From Rugamonas brunnea (GTDB taxonomy: Bacteria; Pseudomonadota; Gammaproteobacteria; Burkholderiales; Burkholderiaceae_D): DNA of 64,000 bases. Where the stretch lies: positions 124,001 through 188,000 of the forward strand of contig NZ_JACEZT010000008.1 in the NCBI RefSeq assembly GCF_014042345.1. The letters run 5' to 3'. Numbering within the stretch: the first letter of the stretch is position 1; each line of letters opens with the position of its first letter. Shown here piece after piece: positions 55,996 through 64,000 of this stretch. Below the pieces are notes generated by a model, which worked only from the letters and a program-made list of their open reading frames with translations, had not been told where the DNA came from and did not search any database. The translations under genes and the position numbers were made by a program.

Positions 55996-57198
55996 ATGAA
56001 TTTGAGCTTACCCGCAGTACTGGATTTTTTGGCTAACGGCGTCACCCGACTCACCGCATGGCAAGTGTTTTTCTACACCCTGGCCGTCACCCACATCACC
56101 ATCGCCAGCGTCACCATTTATTTGCACCGCCACCAGGCGCACCGCGCGCTGGAACTGCATGCCATCCCCAGCCACTTCTTCCGTTTCTGGCTGTGGCTGA
56201 CGACGGGCCAGGTGACCAAGGAATGGGCCGCCATCCACCGCAAGCACCACGCCAAGTGCGACACCGAGGAAGATCCGCACAGCCCCGTCACCCGTGGCAT
56301 CAAGAAGGTGTTCTGGGAAGGCGCCGAACTGTATCGCGCTGAATCGAAGAACATGGAAACCATGGAGAAGTATGGCCATGGCACGCCGACCGACTGGATC
56401 GAGCGCAACCTGTACACCAAGTACAGCTGGCAGGGCGTGGCCTCGCTGCTGGTGCTGAACTTCATGCTGTTCGGCGTGATCGGCATCACCGTGTGGGCCG
56501 TGCAGATGATGTGGATTCCCGTGATGGCCGCCGGCGTCATCAACGGTATCGGCCACTACTGGGGCTATCGCAACTACGAGTGCTCGGACGCGGCCACCAA
56601 CATCTTCCCGTTCGGCATCCTGATCGGCGGCGAGGAACTGCACAACAACCACCACACGTTCGCCACCTCGGCCAAGCTGTCGTCCAAATGGTACGAGCTC
56701 GACATCGGCTGGCTGTACATCCGCTCGCTGGAAAAAATGGGCCTGGCCAAGGTCAAGAAACTGGCGCCGGCCCCGAAATTCGCTTCGGGCAAGTTGGAAG
56801 CGGACTTCGACACGCTGCAATCGGTGATCACCAACCGTTACGACGTGATGGCCAAGTATGCCAAGTCCGTCAAGCACGCCTGGAAGGAAGAACTGGCCCA
56901 CCTGAAGGACAAGGCCCAGCTGGAATCGCGTTTCCTGAAATCGTCGCGCAAGCTGTTGCAGCGCGAGCCGGGCAAGCTGGCCGAGCAGCAGCAACAGCAG
57001 CTGAGCGAACTGTTCCAGCACAGCAAGGCGCTGGAGACCATGCACAATATGCGCGTGGAACTGGGCGCGATCTGGGAGCGTTCGCACTTCACGCGCGACC
57101 AGTTGCTGCACAAGCTGCAGGACTGGTGCGCGCGCGCGGAAGCGTCCGGCATCAAGTCGCTGCAGGACTTCTCGCTGCGCCTGCGCAGCTACGCATGA
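55996..57198 (+). CDS. Acyl-lipid/acyl-CoA fatty acid desaturase
   Basis: The 400-residue integral membrane di-iron enzyme has the three histidine boxes HRHQAH (44-49), HRKHH (81-85) and HNNHH (from 215) of delta-9-type desaturases, embedded between four membrane helices. The C-terminal 150 residues are a soluble helical extension with a Gln-rich stretch (LAEQQQQQLSELFQ). It introduces double bases into membrane acyl chains (delta-9 specificity inferred) and helps adapt fluidity. A TACAAT at 55915-55920 is a possible -10 and GGAGCAGG the ribosome site. Confidence 0.9.
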   Translation: MNLSLPAVLDFLANGVTRLTAWQVFFYTLAVTHITIASVTIYLHRHQAHRALELHAIPSHFFRFWLWLTTGQVTKEWAAIHRKHHAKCDTEEDPHSPVTRGIKKVFWEGAELYRAESKNMETMEKYGHGTPTDWIERNLYTKYSWQGVASLLVLNFMLFGVIGITVWAVQMMWIPVMAAGVINGIGHYWGYRNYECSDAATNIFPFGILIGGEELHNNHHTFATSAKLSSKWYELDIGWLYIRSLEKMGLAKVKKLAPAPKFASGKLEADFDTLQSVITNRYDVMAKYAKSVKHAWKEELAHLKDKAQLESRFLKSSRKLLQREPGKLAEQQQQQLSELFQHSKALETMHNMRVELGAIWERSHFTRDQLLHKLQDWCARAEASGIKSLQDFSLRLRSYA

Positions 57199-57218
57199 CA
57201 GGCTTAGCTTGAAAACAC

Positions 57219-57246
57219 CAACGGCTCCGGAAACGGAGCCGTTTTG
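57219..57246 (+). terminator. Terminator after the desaturase gene
   Basis: AACGGCTCCG and CGGAGCCGTT pair around GAAA and are followed by TT and GC; a stable GNRA-loop hairpin. Confidence 0.75.
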
Positions 57247-57265
57247 CATTGGGGAGCAGGAATTG

Positions 57266-57796
57266 ATGAATCGGCATGGCAATTGGCAAGTCACTAAGCG
57301 CTGGTGGGTGGCCTTGGCCCTGGGTGCGCTGTTGCCGGCCGCGCAGGCGCGCGACTGGACCTTGCGCGTCGATGGCGCCGGCCCGCTCAAGGTCGGCATG
57401 CGTTTCGACACGGTCAACAAGATCCTGGGCGAGCATATGGATCGCGTGCCCGCCTGGCAGCGCATGGTGCCAGACTGCTTCCAGGTCTCGCCTGCGGAAC
57501 AGGGCGGCATCGTGCTGATGTTCGTGCACGATGTGCTGAAGCGGGTGGACGTGACGCAACCGGGGATCGAATCGGAGCGGGGGATCGCGCTGGACGATCC
57601 GGAGGGCAAGGTGGGGCGCCACTACGGCGAGGCGGTGCGGAAGGTGGCGCACCCGCACCGGGCGGAAGGGCATTACCTGACGGTCAGGGCGGGGGAGGGG
57701 CAGTATGCGATCCGTTTCGAGACGGAGCAGGGCCGGGTGGCCGCCATGTATGCCGGCGCGTGGCAGCAGGTGCTGCAGGAGGATGGTTGCCACTAA
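57266..57796 (+). CDS. Secreted protein of unknown function
   Basis: The 176-residue precursor has a positively charged start and hydrophobic segment (KRWWVALALGALLPAAQA-R) typical of a signal peptide. The mature part has GAGPLKVGMRFDTVNKILGE, a motif seen in small lipocalin-like/PASTA-neighbouring secreted proteins, plus two cysteines. I do not recognise the family with confidence. The ATG at 57266 follows GGGGAGCAGG and the preceding terminator. It is convergent with the L33 gene. Confidence 0.65.
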   Translation: MNRHGNWQVTKRWWVALALGALLPAAQARDWTLRVDGAGPLKVGMRFDTVNKILGEHMDRVPAWQRMVPDCFQVSPAEQGGIVLMFVHDVLKRVDVTQPGIESERGIALDDPEGKVGRHYGEAVRKVAHPHRAEGHYLTVRAGEGQYAIRFETEQGRVAAMYAGAWQQVLQEDGCH

Positions 57797-57816
57797 TCAT
57801 GAATGGCGGCGGAAAG

Positions 57817-57847
57817 CAAAAAAGCCGTTCAGATGAACGGCTTTTTC
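57817..57847. terminator. Bidirectional terminator between the secreted protein and rpmG
   Basis: AAAAAGCCGTTC and GAACGGCTTTTT pair around AGAT, with A-tract on one side and T-tract on the other, so it works for both convergent transcripts. Confidence 0.88.
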
Positions 57848-57866
57848 ACGAAACACACAGATCGGA

Positions 57867-58034
57867 TTACTTGATCTTGGTTTCTTTGTACTGAACGTGC
57901 TTACGTGCCTTAGGATCGAACTTGATGATTTCCATCTTAGCAGGCATGGTGCGCTTGTTCTTGGTAGTGGTGTAGAAGTGACCCGTACCTGCGGTCGATT
58001 CCAGCTTGATTTTGTCGCGGCCAGATTTTGCCAT
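57867..58034 (-). CDS. rpmG: 50S ribosomal protein L33
   Basis: The 55-residue basic protein reads [20 protein letters not shown] and onward, ending ETKIK, the standard bacterial L33. It lacks the zinc-binding cysteines (the C-minus form), so its function does not depend on zinc. It lies 13 bases downstream of rpmB with GGGAGC as ribosome site; the pair is co-transcribed as in most proteobacteria. Confidence 0.97.
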   Translation of the reverse strand: MAKSGRDKIKLESTAGTGHFYTTTKNKRTMPAKMEIIKFDPKARKHVQYKETKIK

Positions 58035-58047
58035 GATAGCTCCCTAT

Positions 58048-58284
58048 TTAGACTTTTTCGCCACGCGCGCGCATGTCGGCCAGAACGGCGTCGATGCCGA
58101 CTTTGTCGATCACGCGCAGACCGGCGTTGGACAGACGCAGGGAGACCCAGCGGTTTTCAGATTCAACAAAAATACGACGGTTCTGCAGGTTAGGCAGGAA
58201 ACGACGTTTGGTTTTGTTGTTTGCATGGGAAACGTTGTTGCCGACCATCGGCTTCTTCCCAGTGACTTGGCAAACACGTGCCAT
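58048..58284 (-). CDS. rpmB: 50S ribosomal protein L28
   Basis: The 78-residue protein starts [20 protein letters not shown] and has the L28 core [20 protein letters not shown]. The ATG at 58284 follows AAGGAG. The leader before it contains a strong promoter. It is the first gene of the rpmB-rpmG operon. Confidence 0.97.
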   Translation of the reverse strand: MARVCQVTGKKPMVGNNVSHANNKTKRRFLPNLQNRRIFVESENRWVSLRLSNAGLRVIDKVGIDAVLADMRARGEKV

Positions 58285-58324
58285 GGCGCACTCCTTAAAG
58301 ACATTCCACAATTGGAAAAACAAG

Positions 58325-58353
58325 ACTATATCAAAAAAACCCAGCTTTTTCAA
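58325..58353 (-). promoter_or_regulatory. Promoter of the rpmB-rpmG operon
   Basis: On the minus strand TTGAAA (58353-58348), 17 bases, TATAGT (58330-58325), about 40 bases before the L28 start. The surrounding DNA is A/T-rich, consistent with a highly expressed ribosomal promoter. Confidence 0.75.
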
Positions 58354-58487
58354 TGACTTGTGAAAAACAATTGTGTCTCGCATTTTCAAAAAAATTTAAC
58401 AATTTGAAGGGCCTGCATGAAATGGCAATTTTCCCTTGGTAAACAAGGGTAAACCGGGCTTGCGCCGCTGCGCGCGCCGGCCCCGCT

Positions 58488-59162
58488 TTACAGCTGGCCG
58501 TGCTCGGCAAACGAATGCACCTGGTGGCCCGCCACCACGAAATGATCGAGGATGCGCACGTCCACCAGGGCCAGCGCCTGCATCAGCGCGCGCGTGAGCA
58601 GCAGGTCCGATTCGCTGGGCTCGGGCGTGCCAGATGGGTGGTTGTGCGCGAGCATCACGCTGGCCGCGTTGCGCGCCAGCGCTTCCTTGACCACTTCGCG
58701 CGGGTAGACGCTGGTGTGGGTGAGGGTGCCGCGAAACAATTCCTTGGCGTCGATCAGGCGATTCTTCACGTCGAGGAACAGCACGTGGAACGATTCGTGG
58801 GTCTTGCCGCCGAGGATCACGCGCAGGTATTCCTTGACGGCTTTGGGCGAGCCCAACGTCTGGCCCGTCTTCAATTGCTCCTCGATGGCGCGGCGGGCCA
58901 GCTCCATCACGGCCTGCAATTGCGCGAACTTGGCGGCGCCCAGGCCGTGGATGGCGCAGAATTCGTCCAGGCTGGCGCTGAACAGCGCGTGCAGCGAGCC
59001 GAAACGGTGGACCAGCTCGCGCCCCAGCGTCACGGCGTCCTTGCCTTGCACGCCCACGCGCAGGAAGACCGCCAGCAATTCCTCGTCCGACAGGGCCGGC
59101 GCCCCTTCCAGTATCAAACGCTCGCGGGGCCGGCGGTGGGCCGGCCAGTCGCTGATCGCCAT
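58488..59162 (-). CDS. radC: RadC-family JAB-domain protein
   Basis: The 224-residue protein has an N-terminal helix-hairpin-helix region (about residues 1-95, with [16 protein letters not shown]) and a JAB/MPN domain whose zinc motif is [14 protein letters not shown] near residue 170. RadC is widespread and linked to DNA repair by name, but a direct repair role is not established. It is divergent from the FKBP gene. Confidence 0.94.
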   Translation of the reverse strand: MAISDWPAHRRPRERLILEGAPALSDEELLAVFLRVGVQGKDAVTLGRELVHRFGSLHALFSASLDEFCAIHGLGAAKFAQLQAVMELARRAIEEQLKTGQTLGSPKAVKEYLRVILGGKTHESFHVLFLDVKNRLIDAKELFRGTLTHTSVYPREVVKEALARNAASVMLAHNHPSGTPEPSESDLLLTRALMQALALVDVRILDHFVVAGHQVHSFAEHGQL

Positions 59163-59263
59163 GCGTCCTCCATGAAAAGTGGGGCGAATTGTTCCGGAGC
59201 GGGGGCGTGACGGGCAAGGTGGCTTACAATATCGCTTCCTGCAAGCTTACCGAGTACCAAGTC

Positions 59264-59719
59264 ATGTCTAACGCGCAACCTAACGTCGTCACCAAATCGG
59301 CTTATCTCACTCTGCATTATCGTCTGGCTACGCTGGACGGTACTGATATAGTCACAACCTTCAACGGAAACCCGGCCACGCTGATGCTGGGCCAGGGCCA
59401 GCTGGCCCCGTTCCTCGAAGATTGCCTGCTGGGCTTGCCTGAAGGCACCCACAAGACGTTCGAGCTGGCGCCGGCCCAGGGTTTCGGCGAGCGCAATCCC
59501 GAGCTGATCCGCTCCGTGTCGCGCGCCACGCTGGACGAGAATTCGGACCCGGAAGCGGAATACAAGATCGGCGACCTGATCGACTTCGCGGCGCCCGGCG
59601 GCGGCCGTTTCGCCGGCGTGCTGCGCGAGATCAGCGAGGAGTCGGCCCTGTTCGACTTCAACCACCCGCTGGCCGGCCAGCCGCTGCGCTTTGAAGTGAA
59701 CCTGATTTCGGTGCTGTAA
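59264..59719 (+). CDS. FKBP-type peptidyl-prolyl isomerase (SlpA/FkpB-like)
   Basis: The 151-residue protein contains the FKBP fold with an inserted-in-flap domain of the SlyD/SlpA type: LTLHYRLATLDGTDIVTTFN, ATLMLGQGQLAPFLEDCLLG and the FELAPAQGFGERNPELI block. Its role is proline isomerisation and chaperoning in the cytoplasm. It lies 39 bases before ispH, as fkpB does in E. coli. A TACAAT at 59225-59230 is a possible -10. The ATG at 59264 starts the conserved domain. Confidence 0.92.
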   Translation: MSNAQPNVVTKSAYLTLHYRLATLDGTDIVTTFNGNPATLMLGQGQLAPFLEDCLLGLPEGTHKTFELAPAQGFGERNPELIRSVSRATLDENSDPEAEYKIGDLIDFAAPGGGRFAGVLREISEESALFDFNHPLAGQPLRFEVNLISVL

Positions 59720-59758
59720 GCGGTTCCTCCGCTTGTGCACCCTCCAATTGAGGCATTG

Positions 59759-60706
59759 ATGGATAAAGAAATTCTGTTGGCCCAGCCGCGCGGTTTTTGC
59801 GCCGGCGTGGACCGTGCGATCGAGATCGTGGAGCGCGCCCTGCAGCAGTTCGGCGCACCCATCTACGTGCGCCACGAAATCGTGCACAACGCCTACGTGG
59901 TCGATGACTTGCGCAACAAGGGCGCCATCTTCATCGAAGAACTCGATGACGTGCCGGCCGGAAACACGCTGGTGTTCTCGGCGCACGGCGTGTCCAAGGC
60001 CGTGCGGGCCGAAGCGGAAGCGCGCGGCCTGACCATCTACGACGCCACCTGCCCACTGGTGACCAAGGTGCACGTGGAAGTGGCCAAGATGCGCCGCCAG
60101 GGCTGCGAGATCATCATGATCGGCCACGACGGTCACCCCGAGGTGGAAGGCACGATGGGCCAGACCGAGGAAGGTATGTACCTGGTCGAAACGGTGGCCG
60201 ACGTGGACAAGTTGGAAGTCAGCAAACCCGACATGCTGGCCTATGTGTCGCAGACGACGTTGTCGGTGGATGACACCGCCGACATCATCGCGGCCCTGAA
60301 AGCCAAGTTCCCCAGCATTATCGAACCGAAGAAGGGCGACATCTGCTACGCCACCACCAACCGCCAGGAAGCCGTGAAATTCATGGCGCCGCAGGTGGAT
60401 GTGGTGATCGTCGTGGGCAGCCCGAACAGCTCCAATTCCAACCGCCTGCGCGAAGTGGCGCAGAAGAAGGGCACGCCGGCCTACATGGTCGACAATGCCG
60501 CGCAGATCGACCCGCAATGGCTGGAAGGCAAGCTGCGCGTGGGCGTCACGGCCGGCGCATCGGCGCCCGAGGTGCTGGTGCAGGCCGTCATCGACCGCCT
60601 GAAGCAGTGCGGCGCGCGCAGCGTGCGCACGCTGGACGGGGTGCAGGAAGCCGTTACTTTCCCCTTGCCAAAAGGGCTCGATGGCGGCAAGGCGGAGCAG
60701 GCCTGA
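59759..60706 (+). CDS. ispH: 4-hydroxy-3-methylbut-2-enyl diphosphate reductase
   Basis: The 315-residue iron-sulfur enzyme of the last MEP-pathway step makes IPP and DMAPP. The three cluster cysteines are in FCAGVDRA (C14), [11 protein letters not shown] (near 97) and [13 protein letters not shown] (near 195); the catalytic Glu region is [17 protein letters not shown] lies six bases before the ATG at 59759; a GTG eight codons upstream is less likely. It forms a pair with the FKBP gene. Confidence 0.97.
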   Translation: MDKEILLAQPRGFCAGVDRAIEIVERALQQFGAPIYVRHEIVHNAYVVDDLRNKGAIFIEELDDVPAGNTLVFSAHGVSKAVRAEAEARGLTIYDATCPLVTKVHVEVAKMRRQGCEIIMIGHDGHPEVEGTMGQTEEGMYLVETVADVDKLEVSKPDMLAYVSQTTLSVDDTADIIAALKAKFPSIIEPKKGDICYATTNRQEAVKFMAPQVDVVIVVGSPNSSNSNRLREVAQKKGTPAYMVDNAAQIDPQWLEGKLRVGVTAGASAPEVLVQAVIDRLKQCGARSVRTLDGVQEAVTFPLPKGLDGGKAEQA

Positions 60707-60967
60707 GGGCCATGGGGCCACGCTGCATGGGTGATGGGTTGAATTTTGTTTGGCCCATTATCGTTTTTTTCGCTATTAGTTTTTTATAATAGTCGCTATC
60801 ATTGCCTCGCCCGAAAAAGTTGTCGAATGTGCTTCGAATGGGCTTGTTTCGGGATGGCGGCGTCACGTCAACGGCGGCACTGCGGGGACCTCCCCGGGTG
60901 CCGTTTTTGTTAGGCGGCGCCCGCAGCGTGCGTATCGGTAACACACTCAACAAAGGCAATCGAACCC
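60707..60967 (+). promoter_or_regulatory. Leader region of the liv operon with promoter and terminator-like hairpin
   Basis: A consensus TATAAT lies at 60785-60790 with a poor -35. About 80 bases downstream, CGGCAC..CGGGG (60875-60887) pairs with CCCCG..GTGCCG (60892-60903) and is followed by TTTTT, a full intrinsic terminator. It either ends ispH transcripts or acts as an attenuator in the liv leader, since livH starts 60 bases further. No leader peptide rich in Leu, Ile or Val is obvious. Confidence 0.5.
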
Positions 60968-61897
60968 ATGGATACTTTTATCCAACAAATTATCAATGGT
61001 CTGGTGCTGGGCAGCATGTACGCGCTGGTCGCGCTCGGCTACACGATGGTGTATGGCGTGCTGAACCTGATTAACTTCGCCCATGGCGACGTGCTGATGA
61101 TAGGCGCCATGGCCGGCCTGACCATCCTCAAGGTGCTGCAGAACGTGGCGCCCGGCCTGCCCGGGTTCGTGCAATTGGGCATCGCCATCATCGGCGCCAT
61201 CCCGGTCTGCATGCTGGTTAACATCATCATCGAGCGTGTCGCGTATCGCCGCCTGCGCAATGCCCCCCGGCTGGCGCCGCTGATCACGGCCATCGGCGTG
61301 TCCATCCTGCTGCAAACTTTCGCCATGATGATCTGGGGCCGCAATCCGTTGCCGTTCCCGCAACTGCTGTCGTCCGACCCCATCATGGTGGGCGGCGCCG
61401 TGATCTCGCAAACCCAGGTGCTGCTGCTGGTACTGGCGGCCGCGTCCATGTTCGGCCTGGTGCTGCTGGTGGAAAAGACCCGCATGGGCCGCGCCATGCG
61501 GGCCACGGCGGAAAATCCGCGCGTGGCCGGCCTGATGGGCGTCGATTCGAACAAGGTCATCGTCGCCACCTTCGCCATCGGCGCCGCGCTGGCCGCCGTC
61601 GCCGGCGTGATGTGGGGCGCCAACTATGCGTCGATCCAGTTCGCGATGGGCTTTGTGCCCGGCCTCAAGGCATTCTCGGCGGCCGTGCTGGGCGGCATCG
61701 GCAACATCTACGGCGCCATGATAGGCGGCATTTTGCTGGGCATTATCGAAAGCCTGGGCGCCGGCTACATCGGCGATCTCACCGGTGGCTTCCTGGGCAG
61801 TAATTACCAGGACATCTTCGCCTTCGTCGTCCTCATCCTCGTGCTGACGGTGCGTCCGTCCGGCATCATGGGCGAGCGCGTCGCCGACCGCGCCTGA
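60968..61897 (+). CDS. livH: Branched-chain amino acid ABC transporter permease LivH
   Basis: The 309-residue inner membrane protein has about eight hydrophobic segments. Family signatures: the N-terminal INGLVLGSMYALVALGYTMV, LINFAHGDVLMIGAM and the cytoplasmic coupling region MGRAMRATAENPRVAGLMGV. With LivM it forms the membrane channel for Leu/Ile/Val uptake. It is first in a run of four genes with gaps of 18, 8 and -1 bases. Confidence 0.95.
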   Translation: MDTFIQQIINGLVLGSMYALVALGYTMVYGVLNLINFAHGDVLMIGAMAGLTILKVLQNVAPGLPGFVQLGIAIIGAIPVCMLVNIIIERVAYRRLRNAPRLAPLITAIGVSILLQTFAMMIWGRNPLPFPQLLSSDPIMVGGAVISQTQVLLLVLAAASMFGLVLLVEKTRMGRAMRATAENPRVAGLMGVDSNKVIVATFAIGAALAAVAGVMWGANYASIQFAMGFVPGLKAFSAAVLGGIGNIYGAMIGGILLGIIESLGAGYIGDLTGGFLGSNYQDIFAFVVLILVLTVRPSGIMGERVADRA

Positions 61898-61915
61898 CCG
61901 CCAGAAAGGATCATC

Positions 61916-63133
61916 ATGGCTCTCCTCAATTTCGACACGGCCCGCAACCCCGCCAAAGCCTACGCCAGCATGGCGGTGGTGCTGATCGGCCTGCTGGTCT
62001 TCCCGTTCGTGGCCGCCCAGTTCGGCAACTCCTGGGTGCGCATCATCGACATGGCGCTGCTGTATATCATGCTGGCGCTGGGCCTGAACATCGTGGTCGG
62101 CTTCGCCGGCCTGCTGGACCTCGGCTACATCGCGTTCTACGCCGTGGGCGCCTACATGACCGGCCTGCTGGCCTCGCCACAGTTCGCCACGCTGCTTGAA
62201 TCCATCATCAACCAGTACCCGGCTTTGGGCGATACGCTGGTGGCCATGCTGGGGCCCGATATCCGCGAGCACGGCATCCACCTGTCTGTGTGGCTGATCG
62301 TGCCGCTGGCGGCCGCGCTGGCCGGCCTGTTCGGTGCGCTCCTCGGCGCGCCTACGCTCAAGCTGCGCGGCGACTACCTGGCCATCGTGACGCTCGGTTT
62401 CGGCGAGATCATCCGTATCTTCATGAACAACCTGAACGAGCCGGTCAACTTCACCAACGGCCCGCAGGGCATCAACCTGATCGACCCGATCCGCGTGTTC
62501 GGCGTCAACCTGTCGGGCGAGGCCGGCTCGCGCGCCACCGTCGTCATCGGCGGCTTCTCGATGCCGTCCGTGAACGCTTACTACTTCCTGTTCCTGTTCC
62601 TGTGCATCGCCGTGGTGTTCGTCACCACGCGCTTGCAGCATTCGCGCCTGGGCCGCGCCTGGGTTGCCATCCGCGAAGATGAGATCGCCGCCAAGGCCAT
62701 GGGCATCAACACCCGCAACGTCAAGCTGCTGGCGTTCTCCATGGGCGCCTCGTTCGGCGGCATCGCCGGCGCCATGTTCGCCTCGTTCCAGGGCTTCGTG
62801 TCGCCCGAATCGTTCTCGCTGACGGAATCGATCGCCGTGCTGGCGATGGTGGTGCTGGGCGGCATCGGCCACGTGCCGGGCGTGATCATGGGCGGCGCGC
62901 TGCTGGCGGCGCTGCCGGAAGTGCTGCGCCACGTGGTCGAACCGCTGCAGGAAAAACTGTTCGGCCACGTCGTCATCGAAGCGGAAGTGCTGCGCCAGTT
63001 GCTGTACGGCCTGGCCATGGTGCTCATCATGCTGAACCGTCCGGCCGGCCTGTGGCCCGCGCCCAAGCATGAGGACCGCCCCGACCACGACACCGACAAA
63101 CCCGAGCCGGCAGCCGGCGTGCTGCGCGCCTGA
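61916..63133 (+). CDS. livM: Branched-chain amino acid ABC transporter permease LivM
   Basis: The 405-residue second permease has about ten hydrophobic segments, ALGLNIVVGFAGLLDLGYIAFYAVGA and the coupling block GRAWVAIREDEIAAKAMGIN. The C-terminal tail is acidic and Pro-rich. AGGA lies upstream of the ATG. It pairs with LivH in the membrane. Confidence 0.95.
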   Translation: MALLNFDTARNPAKAYASMAVVLIGLLVFPFVAAQFGNSWVRIIDMALLYIMLALGLNIVVGFAGLLDLGYIAFYAVGAYMTGLLASPQFATLLESIINQYPALGDTLVAMLGPDIREHGIHLSVWLIVPLAAALAGLFGALLGAPTLKLRGDYLAIVTLGFGEIIRIFMNNLNEPVNFTNGPQGINLIDPIRVFGVNLSGEAGSRATVVIGGFSMPSVNAYYFLFLFLCIAVVFVTTRLQHSRLGRAWVAIREDEIAAKAMGINTRNVKLLAFSMGASFGGIAGAMFASFQGFVSPESFSLTESIAVLAMVVLGGIGHVPGVIMGGALLAALPEVLRHVVEPLQEKLFGHVVIEAEVLRQLLYGLAMVLIMLNRPAGLWPAPKHEDRPDHDTDKPEPAAGVLRA

Positions 63134-63141
63134 GGAAAGCC

Positions 63142-63912
63142 ATGAGCGAACAAGTGATACTCAACATCGCCGGCGTCAACAAGCGCTTCGGCGGCCTGCA
63201 GGCGCTGACCGACGTCAGCATCAAGATTCTGAAAGGCCAGATCTACGGCCTGATCGGCCCCAACGGCGCCGGCAAGACCACCTTCTTCAACGTGATCACG
63301 GGCCTGTACCAGCCCGACACGGGCACCTTCGAGCTGGCCGGCAAGCCGTATTCGCCGTCCGCCCCGCATGAGGTGGCCAAGGCCGGCATCGCCCGCACCT
63401 TCCAGAACATCCGCCTGTTCGGCGACATGACGGCGCTGGAGAACGTGATGGTGGGCCGCCACGTGCGCACCCACCAGGGCGTGTTCGGCGCCGTGTTCCG
63501 CCACAAGGCGGCGCGCGAGGAGGAGGCGGCGATCCGCCGGCGCGCGCAGGAGTTGCTGGACTTCGTCGGCATCGGCCAGTTCGCCAGCCGCACCTCGCGT
63601 TTCCTGTCCTATGGCGACCAGCGCCGGCTGGAGATCGCGCGCGCGCTGGCCACCGATCCGCAGTTGCTGGCGCTCGATGAACCAGCGGCCGGCATGAACG
63701 CGACCGAGAAGCTGGCCTTGCGCGAGCTGCTGGTCAAGATCAAGAACGAAGGCAAGACCGTGCTGCTGATCGAGCACGACGTCAAGATGATGATGGGCAT
63801 GTGCGACCGCCTGATGGTGCTGGAATACGGCAAACCGATCGCGGAAGGCTTGCCGGCCGAAATACAGAGCAACCAGGCCGTCATCGACGCCTATCTGGGA
63901 GGATCGCACTGA
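63142..63912 (+). CDS. livG: Branched-chain amino acid ABC transporter ATPase LivG
   Basis: The 256-residue ATP-binding subunit has Walker A GPNGAGKTT (residues 39-47), the signature region LSYGDQRRLEIARALATDPQ, Walker B LLALDEPAAGMN and the H-loop LLIEHDVKMMM. LSYGDQ replaces the common LSGGQ, as usual in LivG. It lies eight bases after livM and overlaps livF by one base. Confidence 0.96.
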   Translation: MSEQVILNIAGVNKRFGGLQALTDVSIKILKGQIYGLIGPNGAGKTTFFNVITGLYQPDTGTFELAGKPYSPSAPHEVAKAGIARTFQNIRLFGDMTALENVMVGRHVRTHQGVFGAVFRHKAAREEEAAIRRRAQELLDFVGIGQFASRTSRFLSYGDQRRLEIARALATDPQLLALDEPAAGMNATEKLALRELLVKIKNEGKTVLLIEHDVKMMMGMCDRLMVLEYGKPIAEGLPAEIQSNQAVIDAYLGGSH

Positions 63913-64000
63913 TGAGCGAAAACGTGCTGAAGGTAGCAGGATTGACGGTGGCATACGGCGGCATCAAGGCCGTCAAGGGCATCGATCTGGAAGTGAACCG
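63912..64000 (+). CDS. livF: Branched-chain amino acid ABC transporter ATPase LivF (5' part only)
   Basis: The first 29 codons reach the window edge: MSENVLKVAGLTVAYGGIKA followed by VKGIDLEVN, the standard N-terminal strands of LivF before its Walker A motif. The start overlaps the livG stop (TGATG). It is the second ATPase of the transporter. Confidence 0.9.
   Translation, partial: MSENVLKVAGLTVAYGGIKAVKGIDLEVN

Noticed and set aside
57817..57847. Perfect inverted repeat considered as an operator
   Set aside because: Flanking A and T tracts and the position between convergent genes mark it as a bidirectional terminator.

Overview
The window is a continuous stretch of GC-rich bacterial chromosome (coding third positions are strongly G/C). 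It most likely comes from a betaproteobacterium of the family Oxalobacteraceae (Massilia/Duganella/Janthinobacterium type). The reasons are the zapA-6S RNA arrangement, the E1-E2-E3 pyruvate dehydrogenase operon whose E3 carries its own lipoyl domain, the fkpB-ispH and rpmB-rpmG pairs, chemoreceptors ending in a WEEF-type tail, a small Trp-rich protein of the betaproteobacterial type and a PEP-CTERM protein. The genus is an inference. I see no insertion sequence, prophage or CRISPR array; this is mostly core genome with a few accessory modules.

Layout. 1-2.0 kb: an AhpD-like gene divergent from an AraC regulator, then a ZapB-like coiled-coil gene and zapA. 2.1-5.5 kb: 6S RNA, an EVE-domain protein, a TauE-type exporter, lgt and a LysR regulator. 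5.6-12.5 kb: ilvD, a chemoreceptor, a Trp-rich small protein, a cytochrome c, a branched-chain amino acid binding protein and holC with a partner of unknown function. 12.5-16.3 kb: a DUF4124-glutaredoxin protein, oligopeptidase A and folD. 16.4-20.4 kb: an arsenic operon read arsR-arsC-aquaporin-arsD-arsA, with no ArsB or Acr3 pump gene inside it. 20.8-27.0 kb: aceE-aceF-lpdA. 27.2-32.4 kb: a stand-alone Cache-domain protein and two more chemoreceptors whose upstream regions share a near-identical promoter. 32.5-37.7 kb: a TetR regulator divergent from an EmrA-EmrB-outer-membrane-lipoprotein tripartite efflux operon. 37.8-48.1 kb: LysR/SDR pair, two secreted metallopeptidase-like proteins, a BON-domain protein with a repeated cysteine module, a MAPEG protein, an S9 peptidase, a solute-binding protein, a PEP-CTERM trypsin-like protease and tRNA-Lys. 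48.2-60.7 kb: a GspE/PilB ATPase, a spermidine-synthase-like protein, a glycine-zipper protein, a barstar-like protein, purN, an RsmB-family methyltransferase, an MscS channel, a fatty acid desaturase, L33/L28, radC, fkpB and ispH. 60.9-64.0 kb: livH-livM-livG and the start of livF.

How the parts fit. The high-affinity branched-chain amino acid transporter is split: its permease and ATPase genes are at the right end, and a periplasmic binding protein of the same family lies 50 kb away, while ilvD makes the precursors of the same amino acids. The efflux operon is a textbook module with a clear TetR operator between divergent promoters. The most unusual module is the arsenic operon: ArsA (with all three metal-site cysteines at positions 113, 172 and 422) and ArsD (with its cysteine pairs) sit beside an aquaporin-family channel rather than a recognised arsenite pump. 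Secondary points of interest are a cysteine-module repeat protein, two unusual tandem DNA repeats, a probable leaderless purN transcript, an orphan barstar and a terminator-like hairpin in the liv leader.
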